A stretch of DNA of 64,000 nucleotides from Anolis sagrei. Lineage: Eukaryota; Chordata; Lepidosauria; Squamata; Anolidae. The stretch spans positions 153,449,278 through 153,513,277 of the forward strand of contig NC_090024.1 in the NCBI RefSeq assembly GCF_037176765.1, read 5' to 3'. The position numbers were made by a program, and so were the translations under genes. The notes under the pieces are model-generated. The model did no database searches and was not told the DNA's origin. It saw only the letters and a program-made list of their open reading frames with translations. Numbering within the stretch: position 1 is the first letter of the stretch; each line of letters opens with the position of its first letter. This document shows, in pieces, positions 49,701 through 58,629 of this stretch.

Positions 49701-52540
49701 AGAATGAAATAGAAGTTGCATCTGGATATCTAGAAAGGAAGACAAAAATAGATTTCTGCCTGTCTGGAAGCGTGCCCAGGCTTTTTGGGGTCAAATTTTG
49801 AGTGGTGTCAGAAGTCATGGGTGGGAGGAGGGGATGAGTGTGGGAGGCTGGTGTATTTGTATTATGTGTATTTAATGTATTTCTTTTATTTTCTTTTACC
49901 TTCTGTATATCACCTTTACACAATACTGTTTTTTTTTAAAAAAATGAATAAAATTTCTAGACTTATACTTGAGTATATACAGCATTTAAAAATTAAATTG
50001 AGACTTTAAATTTATATTACACTGGCTGTAGGCGGACGACTGTGATTAGACTCAGCAACAGTAAATCTTCACCCCACATCTAAATTAACTAGCCCAAGGC
50101 ATGTATTTTCTTCAAAACATTTATGCTGATTGAAGATGTGCTAAGGCATTGATACCTCGTTGCTTCAGCCTTGTATTTTCCAGTGGTATAGAAAGGTGCA
50201 TCATTATTGTATTCATCAAAGACGCCCCATCTGAGATGAGCCCATTCATGGACAAATACTCTGCCTGCAGAAAAACCAGTAACAACCCTAACTGTGACAA
50301 ATGTACAGCACTTTTATTTAGTTTAATTATTCTATTAATGATCACTAGTGTTGTGTAAAGGTTTAAGTACTGGACCATCACTCTGGAGACCAGTGTTCAA
50401 ATCACCACTTATCCCCAGAAACCCACTGGATGATATTGAGCAAGATATTGACATTTTCTCAAGAAAACCATATGATAGATTCACCTAAGCGTACGTCATC
50501 AGGTGATTTCATCCAAAGGAGACTAAAGTAACATTAGAAATAGCATAAAAATTGAGCAGTGTGTTGTCATATTATGAGTCCTAAATTTCTGTTTTGAAGA
50601 GCTAAATGAATGTTAAATTAGCTTTCCTTATCCTTAGGCATTTTAAACCCCTACTATTAAGCTATTATTACAGAAATGGCAATATTATATTTGGAATCAT
50701 TCTACCTGAACCCCACACAGGTCAGTTGAAGGCCTTTTGCTATCTGGATACAGTAAATACAGTGTTTCCATGTACAGAAGACAAACAGACTAGCTTAGCC
50801 CAAAACCCCTTGCTACTATTCACTATCCTGCGATCAGCCACCACTATCTGCCTAATGGTTGGGCTGGCTTGAAAATGTGTGGATTAACCTAACATGAAAA
50901 TATTACTAGTTCCTAGTCTCTGGATCTTAAGGTTTTTCTTCCACTGCTTTTCTTACTTTGTTACCTTTTGAAAGTTAACTCTTAACATTGTAAAAAACAT
51001 AATATTTCTATTTGAATGAAGAGGTACTACCTCGTGGTCCATAAACAATGAGCAAACTGTCATCTGTCAGGAAGTTAGGCGTGAAATGGATGTACCGCCC
51101 TGGTTCACCACACCCTCCATACTGCAAGGTGTAGGGTTCATCACCATATTTCAAGAAAGGATCTGCCACAATGACATCAGCCTAAAATAAAGTAAGAACT
51201 GATATAAAGATTATGTAGGAATATATATATATATTGCATTGTATCCCCATGATTTTTCAAAACAAATCAAATATTTTAAACATTTTAAAGTGTACTCACA
51301 TTGTTATAGGATTCCCGGGTTACTCTTTTATATTCAGATTTATGGATCCAATTCAGAGGAATTAAAATTTTTACAGACTTGAAATAAAACCTTTGCTTTG
51401 TAGCACTGAAGAGATAGGATGAGGCTTGTTTAACCATATCCTAACAGGAAGAGAAAAAGGGGGGAAAGCATATTATGAGTGTTAGAAATGTGTTCATTAG
51501 ACTCAGTTTTGCTTAGAGAATTTGCAAAAGTTGATTGTCGATAAAGAACAGTAATTTTAAAAATATGGCACTGGCAATCATGTTGCAGTCTGTAACGTGA
51601 GTGCTGGATTACACAGCTAACAGTATTTGCTGAAAAAAGGGTAATTTTGACATTAGACACACAGTTAACTATTGGACATGCACATACACTTCATTATAAA
51701 TACTCTGATAATTTTCAACAGTATGTGTATAACTTTCTTGTAATTTGTTCATTTTATCTGCCATTGATTTAGTATGTTTATTTGCGGTTAGAATTGGATT
51801 TTTGCCTATTATTGTTGGACTCAGGATAAGTTACGACTTCATCACACGAGCCACTGGAATCACCACGTGTCATGGCAAATCCAGTGATTGTCATTGGGAG
51901 TGTGGGGAACCCGTCACCCCACAGCTTGCATCGCCCAACTCACGAGGAAGCTGATCCCATGGGGGAAAGTGTTGACCTTGTGGCTTCCCCCATGGGATCA
52001 GTTTGGAATTCTGAAATCTAAAATACTCCAAAATCATCCATGTAGGTGGCTGCGATAGTGACACTTTGGCTTTCTGATGGTTCAGTGTACACTAACTCTG
52101 TTTAATACACAAAATTATTAAAATATTGCATAACATTGCTTTTAGGCAATGCACATAGGTATATATAAATCATGCTTGAATTTCATGTTTAGACTTGGAT
52201 CCCATATCCAAGTTATGTTGTTATGTACACATGTGCAGATACTGGCATTCCAAATCCCACCCACCCACCCACCCCCCTATATATATAATCCATGCATTTC
52301 AGATAATGGATACTCAACCTGTATATCATTATTTGGTAAAATTAAGTTGCTCAATTAATATATTTTAAATAATAATGTTCTTACCTTTATACTGTTAATG
52401 ATTTTATTGTCTTCAGATAATGCAGGGTTAATTGCAATAACAATGTCTTCAAACCCACCATTGTTGAGCTTCACCATGGTTCCCTTCATTTCATGCAGCA
52501 GCATCAGCCCCATTAAAAGGTGCCATTGATACAGCAACAT
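31366..52540 (-). CDS. CLCA: CLCA-family protein, locus B (complete, 14 exons)
   Basis: Calcium-activated chloride channel regulator. In this family an HExxH metalloprotease self-cleaves the precursor and a VWA domain modulates chloride channels. Exons: 52540-52385, 51440-51300, 51181-51031, 50264-50156, 46630-46462, 44531-44310, 42767-42543, 40447-40270, 38007-37901, 36296-36066, 35851-35581, 34698-34534, 33455-33216 and 31781-31366. Coding bases total 2781, i.e. 926 residues plus stop; human CLCAs are about 914-943. Landmarks: signal peptide 1-20, HEWAH at 155-159, MIDAS D309-S311-S313, T380 and D410, basic cluster KRTRR near 691-695, fibronectin-III-like region in exons 13-14, membrane helix about 885-911, then a KKRK tail. 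All junctions keep frame with AG/GT borders. Sits between locus C and locus A on the same strand. CLCA1 or CLCA4 assignment is open. Confidence 0.93.
32510..32645. repeat. Short imperfect tandem repeat
   Basis: Three loose copies of caagctcatgtttt...ccttg...ttggattaatc with a period of about 55-65 bp, in locus B intron 13. Confidence 0.5.
32985..33100 (+). mobile_element. tRNA-derived SINE, rearranged fragment
   Basis: Carries ggacatgagagaagccacc, caagacatccgggcgtcccc and ctctcgccacagaagcgag, the middle and 3' part of the SINE at 19489 and 60112. The tRNA-like head is missing. Confidence 0.65.
33216..33455 (-). CDS. CLCA: Locus B exon 13
   Basis: 240 bp; [36 protein letters not shown], then [13 protein letters not shown] and [15 protein letters not shown]. 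Opens the fibronectin-III-like domain. Confidence 0.9.
33715..33812 (+). mobile_element. L2-like LINE 3' tail
   Basis: gctccgccctgagtcccctt, then gagaagggcggaatataaat, running into an AAAT/AAT simple repeat. In locus B intron 12. Confidence 0.6.
34534..34698 (-). CDS. CLCA: Locus B exon 12: region around self-cleavage
   Basis: 165 bp; [40 protein letters not shown], then [10 protein letters not shown]. The KRTRR cluster aligns with the arginine cluster of human CLCA1 next to the reported processing region. Confidence 0.88.
34995..35215. mobile_element. MITE family 2
   Basis: Left gacgtatctacacaatagaa, right ttttacagtgtagatgcaac, approximately inverted. Interior ccttgtaaaactacaacacc is shared with 31015-31255. 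Confidence 0.55.
35581..35851 (-). CDS. CLCA: Locus B exon 11
   Basis: 271 bp; [40 protein letters not shown], then VELLDNGSG. Human CLCAs read ELLDNGAGAD here. Confidence 0.9.
36066..36296 (-). CDS. CLCA: Locus B exon 10
   Basis: 231 bp; [20 protein letters not shown], then [14 protein letters not shown] and LKIPGTAE. Equals locus A in length. Confidence 0.9.
36310..37880. other. Locus B intron 9, no recognised element
   Basis: Short ORFs without motifs; nothing I can assign. Confidence 0.4.
37901..38007 (-). CDS. CLCA: Locus B exon 9
   Basis: 107 bp; [20 protein letters not shown], then [16 protein letters not shown]. One codon shorter than locus A, frame kept. Confidence 0.87.
38490..38860. 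repeat. Unclassified repeat with catcacac-type ends
   Basis: Bounded by cacctcatcacacagaag and gatgatgaggtctct, similar to the ends of 12135-12482 and to 51835-51980. GC-rich interior. Confidence 0.35.
38870..40260. other. Locus B intron 8, unassigned
   Basis: A 109-codon minus-strand ORF at 38957-39283 has no domain I recognise. The stretch up to 39650 may be an old repeat. No feature is claimed. Confidence 0.35.
40270..40447 (-). CDS. CLCA: Locus B exon 8: VWA end
   Basis: 178 bp; [20 protein letters not shown], then [21 protein letters not shown]. Contains the third MIDAS element TDGED. Confidence 0.92.
41245..41870 (-). mobile_element. L2-like LINE 3' region
   Basis: Begins with ATT triplets, then tttatttataccacgccttt and ctcaaggtggcttacaactc, the reverse complement of an L2-like 3' end. 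The outer limit near an AAT run at 41840-41855 is uncertain. Confidence 0.45.
41958..42146. mobile_element. Possible hAT-type MITE
   Basis: cacacatgtcaaatgcaaag at the left and agtttgacactcctg at the right are partly inverted, with ggtgggctgaatccagaccc and tgtagcccgcaag between. No clear target duplication was found. Confidence 0.35.
42543..42767 (-). CDS. CLCA: Locus B exon 7: VWA core
   Basis: 225 bp; [36 protein letters not shown], then [15 protein letters not shown]. Contains the MIDAS threonine. Confidence 0.92.
43035..43150. mobile_element. MITE family 2, fragment
   Basis: gtagaattactgcagtttga, then gtcatggctcagtgctgtga and gggatttgtagttttg, partly matching 34995-35215. Confidence 0.4.
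43168..43425 (+). mobile_element. tRNA-derived SINE
   Basis: ggtggcacagtgggttaaac box A, ggcggttctaatctgg box B, 3' end gtcacttctgatgtgaaaaa. Same family as 19489. Confidence 0.78.
44310..44531 (-). CDS. CLCA: Locus B exon 6: VWA start, intact MIDAS
   Basis: 222 bp; [31 protein letters not shown], then [14 protein letters not shown]. DxSxS is intact, unlike locus A. Confidence 0.92.
45060..45194. mobile_element. hAT MITE (135 bp palindrome)
   Basis: cagtggttctcaacctgtgg and its complement at the right end. Flanks ctttaaag/ctttaatg (7 of 8). Close relative of 15508-15620. Confidence 0.82.
46021..46344 (+). mobile_element. Sauria-type SINE with BovB-like tail
   Basis: tRNA-like head with ggcacagtgggttaaagcgc and ggtcgcaggttcgaatctgg. 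The 3' part, gagtcagacacgactggact, resembles the BovB 3' end. Flanked by an 11-bp duplication actaaacttca (46010-46020, 46345-46355). Confidence 0.82.
46462..46630 (-). CDS. CLCA: Locus B exon 5
   Basis: 169 bp; [20 protein letters not shown], then [19 protein letters not shown]. Contains the cysteine cluster before the VWA domain. Confidence 0.88.
47414..47446 (-). ncRNA. 33-nt U2 snRNA 5'-end fragment, retrotransposed
   Basis: Read on the minus strand, 47446 to 47414 equals nucleotides 1-33 of vertebrate U2 snRNA (ATCGCTTCTCGGCC at the 5' end, ATCAAGTG at the 3' end) with no mismatch to the sequence I remember. It starts exactly at the U2 5' terminus, abuts a LINE 3' end and has no Sm site or promoter, so it is not a functional U2 gene. 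Confidence 0.9.
47447..47870 (+). mobile_element. LINE 3' end (clade not assigned), part of U2 chimera
   Basis: Encodes [20 protein letters not shown] and [20 protein letters not shown], the CxC...HxxxxC-type C-terminal finger of some non-LTR retrotransposons. A short 3' UTR follows, ending in an ATTGT-type simple repeat. Together with the U2 fragment it is flanked by TGATGCTCTAACC(A), at 47402-47415 and 47871-47884. Confidence 0.75.
47884..48579. mobile_element. SPIN-type hAT element with foreign interior
   Basis: Left end aagtgtttctcaaccttcct, right end ccaggttgagaaacactg. Sequences next to both ends (gttgtggtgacccccaacca; tgatggtctttggtgacccc) resemble SPIN consensus as I remember it. Perfect 8-bp duplication ctctaacc at 47876-47883 and 48580-48587. 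About 400 bp of the interior is a repeated module found in other elements here. No transposase. Confidence 0.78.
49281..49343 (+). mobile_element. Minimal L2-like LINE 3' tail inside L1
   Basis: ccgcgttgagtcgcctacgg, then a cggtatacaa...aaataaata ending, interrupts the L1 reading. About 60 bp. No clear target duplication. Confidence 0.45.
50156..50264 (-). CDS. CLCA: Locus B exon 4: catalytic zinc site
   Basis: 109 bp; [20 protein letters not shown], then [21 protein letters not shown] gives two zinc histidines and the general-base glutamate, as in human CLCA1 where I recall E157 as the essential residue. Confidence 0.92.
51031..51181 (-). CDS. CLCA: Locus B exon 3
   Basis: 151 bp; [20 protein letters not shown], then [14 protein letters not shown]. 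Ends one base into the glycine codon completed by exon 4. Confidence 0.9.
51300..51440 (-). CDS. CLCA: Locus B exon 2
   Basis: 47 whole codons: [20 protein letters not shown], then [11 protein letters not shown] and RESYNN. Matches human DMV..AS.YLFEAT.KRFFFKNV.ILIP. Confidence 0.9.
51835..51980. repeat. Unclassified repeat with catcacac-type end
   Basis: gacttcatcacacgagccac, then a ccatgggggaa/ttcccccatgg inverted pair near 51957-51998. Possibly related to 12135-12482. Confidence 0.3.
52256..52285. repeat. (CCCA)n then (TA)n simple repeat
   Basis: Short C-rich tetranucleotide run followed by tatatatata in locus B intron 1. Confidence 0.8.
52385..52540 (-). CDS. CLCA: Locus B exon 1: start and signal peptide
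   Basis: ATG at 52540 opens a hydrophobic leader ([20 protein letters not shown]), then [18 protein letters not shown]. The codon five positions upstream in frame is GTG, not ATG, so this ATG is the natural start. 52 codons, donor GTAAG. Confidence 0.9.
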
Positions 52541-53150
52541 CTTTGCTTGTGCCACCTGTCCCAGCTCACGACAGAGATAATGATACAGGAAGATTTGTAT
52601 GGGTGTTTATATAGACTTGTGTTTTCCATTAGAGTTGTAAAGGGAATACAGCTATTGGTATTTAGTTTTGTGGTGCTAGGGTGGGGCACCTTTGGCCCAA
52701 CAACTGTTTAAAACTTCTTTTCTAATATATCTGGAGGGGAAAATGTAAGAAATAAATCAACACTGAATATTTTTCCTGTGAGATAAAGATATTGGCTGTA
52801 TTTCCTAGGAAACTGAAACAATTTGGAATTTCCACTGTGTGTTTTTTTAAGTATCCCTGAACAAAATAATATGCACACCAATCCAAGTGATGGGACAGAA
52901 TCTTTCTCCTGGCTGTAGTATACATCCTTAGGTATAAGTCTAGACATTTTAGTTTTTTTTTAAAAAGGACTCTCCACAAATCTAGCTCAGCTTATCCACA
53001 GATTAACATAAATATTATGCCTTAACTCTTATTTTAAAAATGGAACCATCCCCTTCTCTGAGTAGCATGATGAAAGGCAATAGCTCGGTCCGTCTTGGCA
53101 GATTCAAAAGAATAATCAATCCCCTGGTTTGAGGGCATGCTTTCTGTTGT
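52541..53150. promoter_or_regulatory. Upstream flank of locus B
   Basis: Expected to contain the locus B 5' UTR and promoter. The 30 bp next to the ATG are similar to the matching bases of locus A. No CpG island or confident TATA element was seen; the rest is AT-rich and featureless. Confidence 0.35.
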
Positions 53151-53954
53151 GTCAATCAGTTGGAAATTAAATTTGATATCTCATGGCTGGAATCACCGGG
53201 TTGCAAGTTTTTCGGGTTGTATGGCCATGTTCCAGAAGCATTTTCTCTTGATGTTTTGCCCACATCTATGGCTGACATCCTCAGAGGTTGTGAGGTTTGT
53301 TGGAAACTAGGCAAGTGGTGTTTATATATCTGTTGAATGTCCAAGGTGAGAGAAAGAACTCTTGTCTGTTTGAGGCAAGTCTGAATGCTGCAATTGATCC
53401 CCTTAGTTAGCATTAAAAAGCCTTGCAGCTTCAAGGCTTGGCTGCTTCCTGCCTAGGAGAATCTTTTGTTGGGAGGTGATTAACTGTCTCTGATTGTTTC
53501 TTGTCTGGAATTCCCCTGCGTTTTTGCGTGTTGTTCTTACTTTACTGTCCTGTTTTTAGAGTTTTTTTTTAATACTGGTAGCCTGATTTTGTTCATTTTC
53601 GTGGTTTCCTCCTTTCTGACGAAATTGTCCACATGCTTGTGGATTTCAGTGGCTTCTCTGTGTAGCCAGACATGGTAGTTGTTACAGTGGTCCAGCATTT
53701 CTGTGTTCTCAGATAATATGCTGTGTCCAGGTTGCTTCATCAGGTGCTCTGCTATGGCTGACTTCTCAGGTTGAATTAGTCTGAAGTGCCTTTCATGTTC
53801 CTTGGTTCTTGTTTGTGTGCTCTGTTAGGTCGTCCCTATGTAGACTTGTCTACAGCTGCATGGTATATGGTAGACTCCTGCAGAGGTGACAGAATCCCTC
53901 TTGTCCTTTGCTCAATGTAGCATTTGTTGGATTTTCTTAGTGGGTCTGTAGTTA

Positions 53955-54698
53955 CGAGGGTTAAATGAAAAGTAATGCCTCCACGTTCATTACTTGCGTT
54001 TGGATGGGAATATTTTAATAAATCAAACGCAGAAATAATCCTTACAATGTGCTCTTTAACTACCACTATTCACTTTTATACATGATCAATTGGACACATT
54101 TCTGCCAACGATAAACAAGTTTTCTGAAGCCGTCACAGAAGAAATCGACACTCTGTTTCCGCAACCCATCGTGCACAGATCTTCCGATAGCCAAGCAAAG
54201 CAATAATGTGACCCACACGTTCTTGTGAAATGCCGATTATGTTTGAAATTTCTGAATGATACGATGATTGTCCTGAATCAACCTTTTGCTTGTGAAACTC
54301 GGTGGTTGCTGTTTCAGGACGTCCAACTCTTTGTTTGTCACGCAAATCAGATGTTCTCACCTCAACATCTTTAAATGTACTCACCCAACGACGCACGGTA
54401 CTCACATCAACACAATCACCATAAACAGCTTGCATTATCTGATGAATCTCCTTTGGGGTGACAGTTTCTGCTGTCAAGAATTCAGTGACTGCACATTGCT
54501 TAAGTCGTATTGACCGGCTGTCTGCGCAGGGTTCCATACTTCGTACTTTAACAATACAACTGTTCAATGCTAAGGCTTCCCGTCAAAATGGAACTGTAGA
54601 GGAGAGTCTACTGAACAAGCCAGTATCTGCCACATACCAGTACTGCCATCTGTTGAGGAGTTACAAAAGTGGAGGCATTACTTTTCATTCAACCCTAG
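53955..54698 (-). mobile_element. Mariner element, internally deleted
   Basis: Inverted ends gggttaaatgaaaagtaatg and its complement (cattacttttcattcaaccc), with TA at 53953-53954 and 54699-54700. The 744 bp are about half a full mariner. Only the N-terminal half of a transposase is legible. Confidence 0.85.
54133..54567 (-). pseudogene. Mariner transposase N-terminal half
   Basis: 145 codons incl. stop. First helix-turn-helix region: RLKQCAVTEFLTAETVTPKE, then VYGDCVDVSTVRRWVSTFK, the linker RVGRPETATTE, then EISNIIGISQERVGHII and ICARWV. The catalytic DD34D part is absent, so it cannot be active. Confidence 0.85.
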
Positions 54699-55561
54699 TA
54701 GTTTGTAGGTTTGTTTTTTCATCAGATTCCCTATGCAATCAGTAGTTCCTTTAATGTATGGTAAGAACACTTTTCCTCTGGGTGGATCTTTGTCTTTACT
54801 CTCGTGGCTTGTTCTTGGTCTTGCAGCTCTTCTGATGTCTGTGGTGGAGTATTCATTTGCCTGTAAAGCCCACTTTAGGTGGTTCAATTCACCTTGGAAG
54901 AGGTGGGGTTTGCAGATTCTTTTTGCATGGTTTGCCAACGCTTTAATTGTGCTTCTTTTTTTATGTGGGTGATGGTTGGAGTTTTTATGTAGATATCTAG
55001 CCGTGTGTGTATGTTTTATGTAAACCATGTGGCCCAATTGTTGATTGGGTTTGTGGATGACTAGGACATCTAGAAATGGCAATTTGCCTTCATTTTCTTT
55101 TTCCATGGTGAATTGGATGTTTGGGTGGATGCTGTTAAGGTGGTCGAGGAACTTGTTCAGTTCAATAAGAAAGATGATGAAAAAACACAACCTACAAACT
55201 ATCTACAGACCCACTAAGAAAATGCAGCCATAGCCGAGCACTTGATGAACCAACTTGGACACAGCAAATTATTTGAGAACACAAAAATGCTGGACCACTC
55301 TAACAACCACCATGTCAGACTACACAGAGAAGCCACTGATATCTACAAGCATGTGGACAATTTCAACAAAAAGAGAGAAACCATGAAAATAACCAAAATC
55401 TGGCTACCAGTATTAAAAAAACTCTAAAATCGGGACAGTAAAGAAAGAACAACAGTCAAAAACAGGGGAATTCCAGACAAGAAACAATCAGGGCCAGCTA
55501 ATCGCCTCCCAACAAAGGATTCCCCCACATAGGAAGCAGCTAAGCTTTCAACCTTGTTCTA

Positions 55562-56615
55562 GAATTCACCCTCACATGGTGGGTGGTTCATATAATGTTC
55601 TTTGTGTAAGAAACTCTGAGTGGATGGAATCAAATTCTCTGTTGAAATTCATTTGAATATTTTAGACTGTGATCCTTCCAATATTTGCTTCTAAAGAGGA
55701 AAGTTTTTCCAGAAATGTTTACAGGACTGATTGGCCTAAATTTTAATAGTTTTATTACTGACTCAGGCAAAAATGTTTGCTTTCCCACATCACCTCATTC
55801 TTTTAACTTCCACAGAAACAACCCTTGAGAGGAAAGTGTTCCCTCTCTTCCCTCTTCTTGGGAACTGACAAAATAAATGTCTTTGCTTGCAGTTTTTAAA
55901 AGGGCCAGAGGCATATTGTTAGGAAGGAAGTTAGTGTGAAGAAAGGCATAAGAGAAAAAGAGTTACCCGAGGTTAAAGCTAATGTATCTAACCATTGTTG
56001 AGGTAAATCACTTTCTAGAAGATAACAAGCTACAGCAGCAGTAGTAAAAAAAATGTGAGAATTCATAGCTGCTAGAGATTTGATTCTTCTGCTGGTGAGA
56101 TCTTTTGGGGGTTCTCTTTTTCCCATCTATGACTAAAGCTAATTAAGGCAAGTACACCATAGCCCTAAGCTTTGCTAGGGCTGGGATCCATTCATTCAAT
56201 TCCTCTCAGAGCTTCTAGTACAAAAAGGGGTCTTTGACTGCTACTTGTCTTTGGTGGCAACAAAACAATTTGTACAAAAACTAAGGTGCAGCCAAAGAAA
56301 GAGAAGTCGTGCCTGGGGGCTGGACCCACAGAAGAAAGTAAGAACTATTCTGGATTTTTATTAGTGAAGATATTGGTTGGTACATATTACTGGTACATAT
56401 AAGGGAACAGCTGGCTTGGTGGTATTAGAAGGTGATTTTTCCCTTCTTTTTATTGGGAGAAGGCTATATGTTAATATTTTTGTTTTTCCAACTGTTCTAT
56501 TTCTTCATCAATCCTTATAATTTATTAGTGGGTCCTAGGTCTCGTGTTTGGGTGTTTCTCCAATGGTTATAAACTCCAGCTGAGCAAAAGAAGGTGGTCT
56601 TGAAGGATGGTTCCA
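55562..56615. other. Locus B-C spacer, unassigned
   Basis: AT-rich; short motif-less ORFs only. Confidence 0.4.
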
Positions 56616-56619
56616 TTTT

Positions 56620-56745
56620 AATAATAACTTTATTCTTATATCCCACCACCATCTCCCCAAAGGGATTTGAGGTGGCTTACAGATGGCACAAAGTGCCTAT
56701 AAACAAACATAAAAGTGAACACAATATAAAATACAATAAGATAAA
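56620..56745 (-). mobile_element. L2-like LINE 3' tail
   Basis: aataataactttattcttat, then cccaccaccatctccccaaa and gatttgaggtggcttacaga. Confidence 0.55.
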
Positions 56746-56771
56746 ATGCATGCACATATTGTTTACTTGAT

Positions 56772-57041
56772 TTTTTTTGTCATGTCAGAAGCAACTTGAG
56801 AAATTGCAAGTCGCTTCTGGTGTGAGAGACTTAGCCATCTGCAAGGACGTTGCCCAGGGGACGCCCAGGTGTTTTGATGTTTTTACCATCCTTGTGGGAG
56901 GCTTCTCTCATGTCCCCGCATGAGGAGCTGGAGCTGATAGAGGGAGCTCATCCGTGCTCTTCCCGAATTTGAACCTGCAACCTGTCGGTCTTCAGTCCTT
57001 CCAGCACAGGGGTTTAACCCACTGTGCCACCAGGGGCTCTA
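56772..57041 (-). mobile_element. tRNA-derived SINE
   Basis: Complete copy: minus-strand head agagcccctggtggcacagt, 3' end toward 56772. Perfect 12-bp duplication tgtttacttgat at 56760-56771 and 57042-57053. Confidence 0.88.
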
Positions 57042-57059
57042 TGTTTACTTGATACAAAG

Positions 57060-57970
57060 AACAAACACTGGGCCTCATCATAATTGGCTCTGTCACTTCC
57101 TTCATCTGCTATTTCTCAGAACCAGGTGTTCAGCCATTCAGCCACAGAGCCTAATGGCTCCCACCACATCCTGGAGAAATACCTCCGAGATAGTTCTAGG
57201 GCTGAACTGCCACAAAAACTCTGCCGCCATCAAAGAATTGCTGGTGGAGGTGAACAGGAAGCTCCCTGTCTTTCCATTGGAAAAGATGGACCGAGCCAGC
57301 TTACAGAGACTTCCCCCTGTGTGTTGAAGTAGAAGGAAAGCTGGGATGGTTCAGGGTGCAAAGTGACAGGTCCTCACATCCCCTGGATGAGCACAACCGG
57401 GATCACTGGGATATGTGATAATCCAGGGTGATTCCGGCAGCGTGTGTAAGAAGGTCCCTGAAATACAGGGGCATGTACTAACCAGGGTAACCCTGCGTAG
57501 TTTCCTATATCAGACAGGATTTGACATCTTTATGATACTGCTACAAGTAAAAAGAATATTTGAAAATATGGTGGGGATTCAGTTCCAGGATACCTCACGG
57601 ATGCCAAAAAAAGTGTATGAGGCTTAAAAACAACAATGCTACATAATGTTTTGAGATTTTTATTTTACTATTTAAAATGTTTTACAAAGTAGTTTGTCTT
57701 CTTTAAAACTCGTGAGTTCCAGAGAAACAGCACTTTGGGAGAAACATAACCTCTCTCTCACTCTTCCCAAGAACTGATTGGAAAGTCATTCTTTGGCTTT
57801 CTTGCAGTACAGAAATGCTCGAGTCTTTTATAGATCCGCTAGTTGGCAGATTTATGATGAATGGGAAAGTCAGTTCAGCCCAGAGGATGTAACCTTGGTT
57901 CCTGTTTGTCCAATGTTACTAGATAGTTCATTCAATTTGGCAGCCTGAGGATGTGGACAGAATTCTTGGT
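57060..57970. other. Unassigned spacer
   Basis: Contains overlapping 82-92-codon plus-strand ORFs at 57049-57332 with no family motif. Not called as genes. Confidence 0.35.
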
Positions 57971-57975
57971 CTTTA

Positions 57976-58331
57976 TTATGGTCCCACTATTATTGTTTTC
58001 AGTATTAGAAATAGCAGTAAGGTGGCTTTGACAATGCAGAGAGGCATGTGTTTATCAGAGGAACTATTAGGAGTGATGTTATCTGGAAGAAAAACCACTC
58101 TGGCTATGTTAGATGCTTCTCCAACATTGTCACTCTCACCAGTGGCATTAATGGTAAAGTAGATGGAGGTGGCATTTTCTCTTTGGAGGTTTACCAGTTT
58201 ATACATAAATGTCTGCTTGACCCCAGCAAGTTCGGGTATCAGACCAGATGTGTTCAAAGAAGCAGCATTATGGAAAGTTGCATTTCATAATTCCAAGGGG
58301 TTTTCACTCATTCTTATTTCATATCTTTCAA
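57976..58331 (-). pseudogene. CLCA: Orphan copy of a CLCA terminal exon
   Basis: 356 bp, the same length as locus C exon 14 and highly similar to it: VERYEIRMSENPLEL, then NTSGLIPELAGVKQTFMYK, NATSIYFTINA and the hydrophobic end FLILKTIIVGP. An AG acceptor is present, but TGA follows LEL about 16 codons in. The flanking intron sequence (gagtagacaacac and following) is also shared with locus C, so this is a genomic duplicate and not a retrocopy. No other exon of this copy was found nearby. Confidence 0.85.
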
Positions 58332-58629
58332 CTGCAAGAGTAGACAACACATGTGCATTAGATACTGAGTCTGAGAGATGTGAAGACCTAGAAAAATTCA
58401 TTGGAAAATCCCCACTCCCCCAGCTTTACTTTTCAATGAAAGATTGGGGTGGGAGAAAATATTTCTTTTAGGACGAATAAAATGTTCAGGATAAGAAGTC
58501 CATATTCCTGTTCATATATTTATTCACTATCACATTATTTCTACAAACTATGTAAAAAGTTAAGAATTATCTGTAAGACTTATATAGCATAGTGAATTTT
58601 CCTCCAACTCCCAGTTCAAAAGCATCTAT

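Larger units (their letters stand above)
47140..49965 (+). mobile_element. L1 LINE ORF2 3' half, interrupted
   Basis: Before the insertions: [20 protein letters not shown]. After them: [20 protein letters not shown], then [19 protein letters not shown], and near the end [20 protein letters not shown], an L1 ORF2 C-terminus. Insertions occupy 47415-47870 and 47884-48579. Frames are broken in places. Confidence 0.78.
53170..55560 (-). mobile_element. Penelope-like element with inverted arm, fossil
   Basis: The minus strand encodes part of a Penelope-like polymerase (LPFLDVLVIHKPN, THTARYLHKNSNHHP, ELNHLKWALQANEYS) and remnants suggestive of its GIY-YIG endonuclease region. Arms at about 53448-53760 and 55226-55558 are inverted copies of one another, an arrangement known for this class. 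It looks broken and is further split by the mariner at 53955-54698. Confidence 0.75.

Noticed and set aside
52541-52555. Upstream start for locus B adding MAQAK
   Set aside because: The codon is GTG; the downstream ATG gives a normal signal peptide.
54678-55190. 170-codon ORF as a host gene
   Set aside because: The residues are those of a Penelope-like polymerase, so it belongs to the mobile element.
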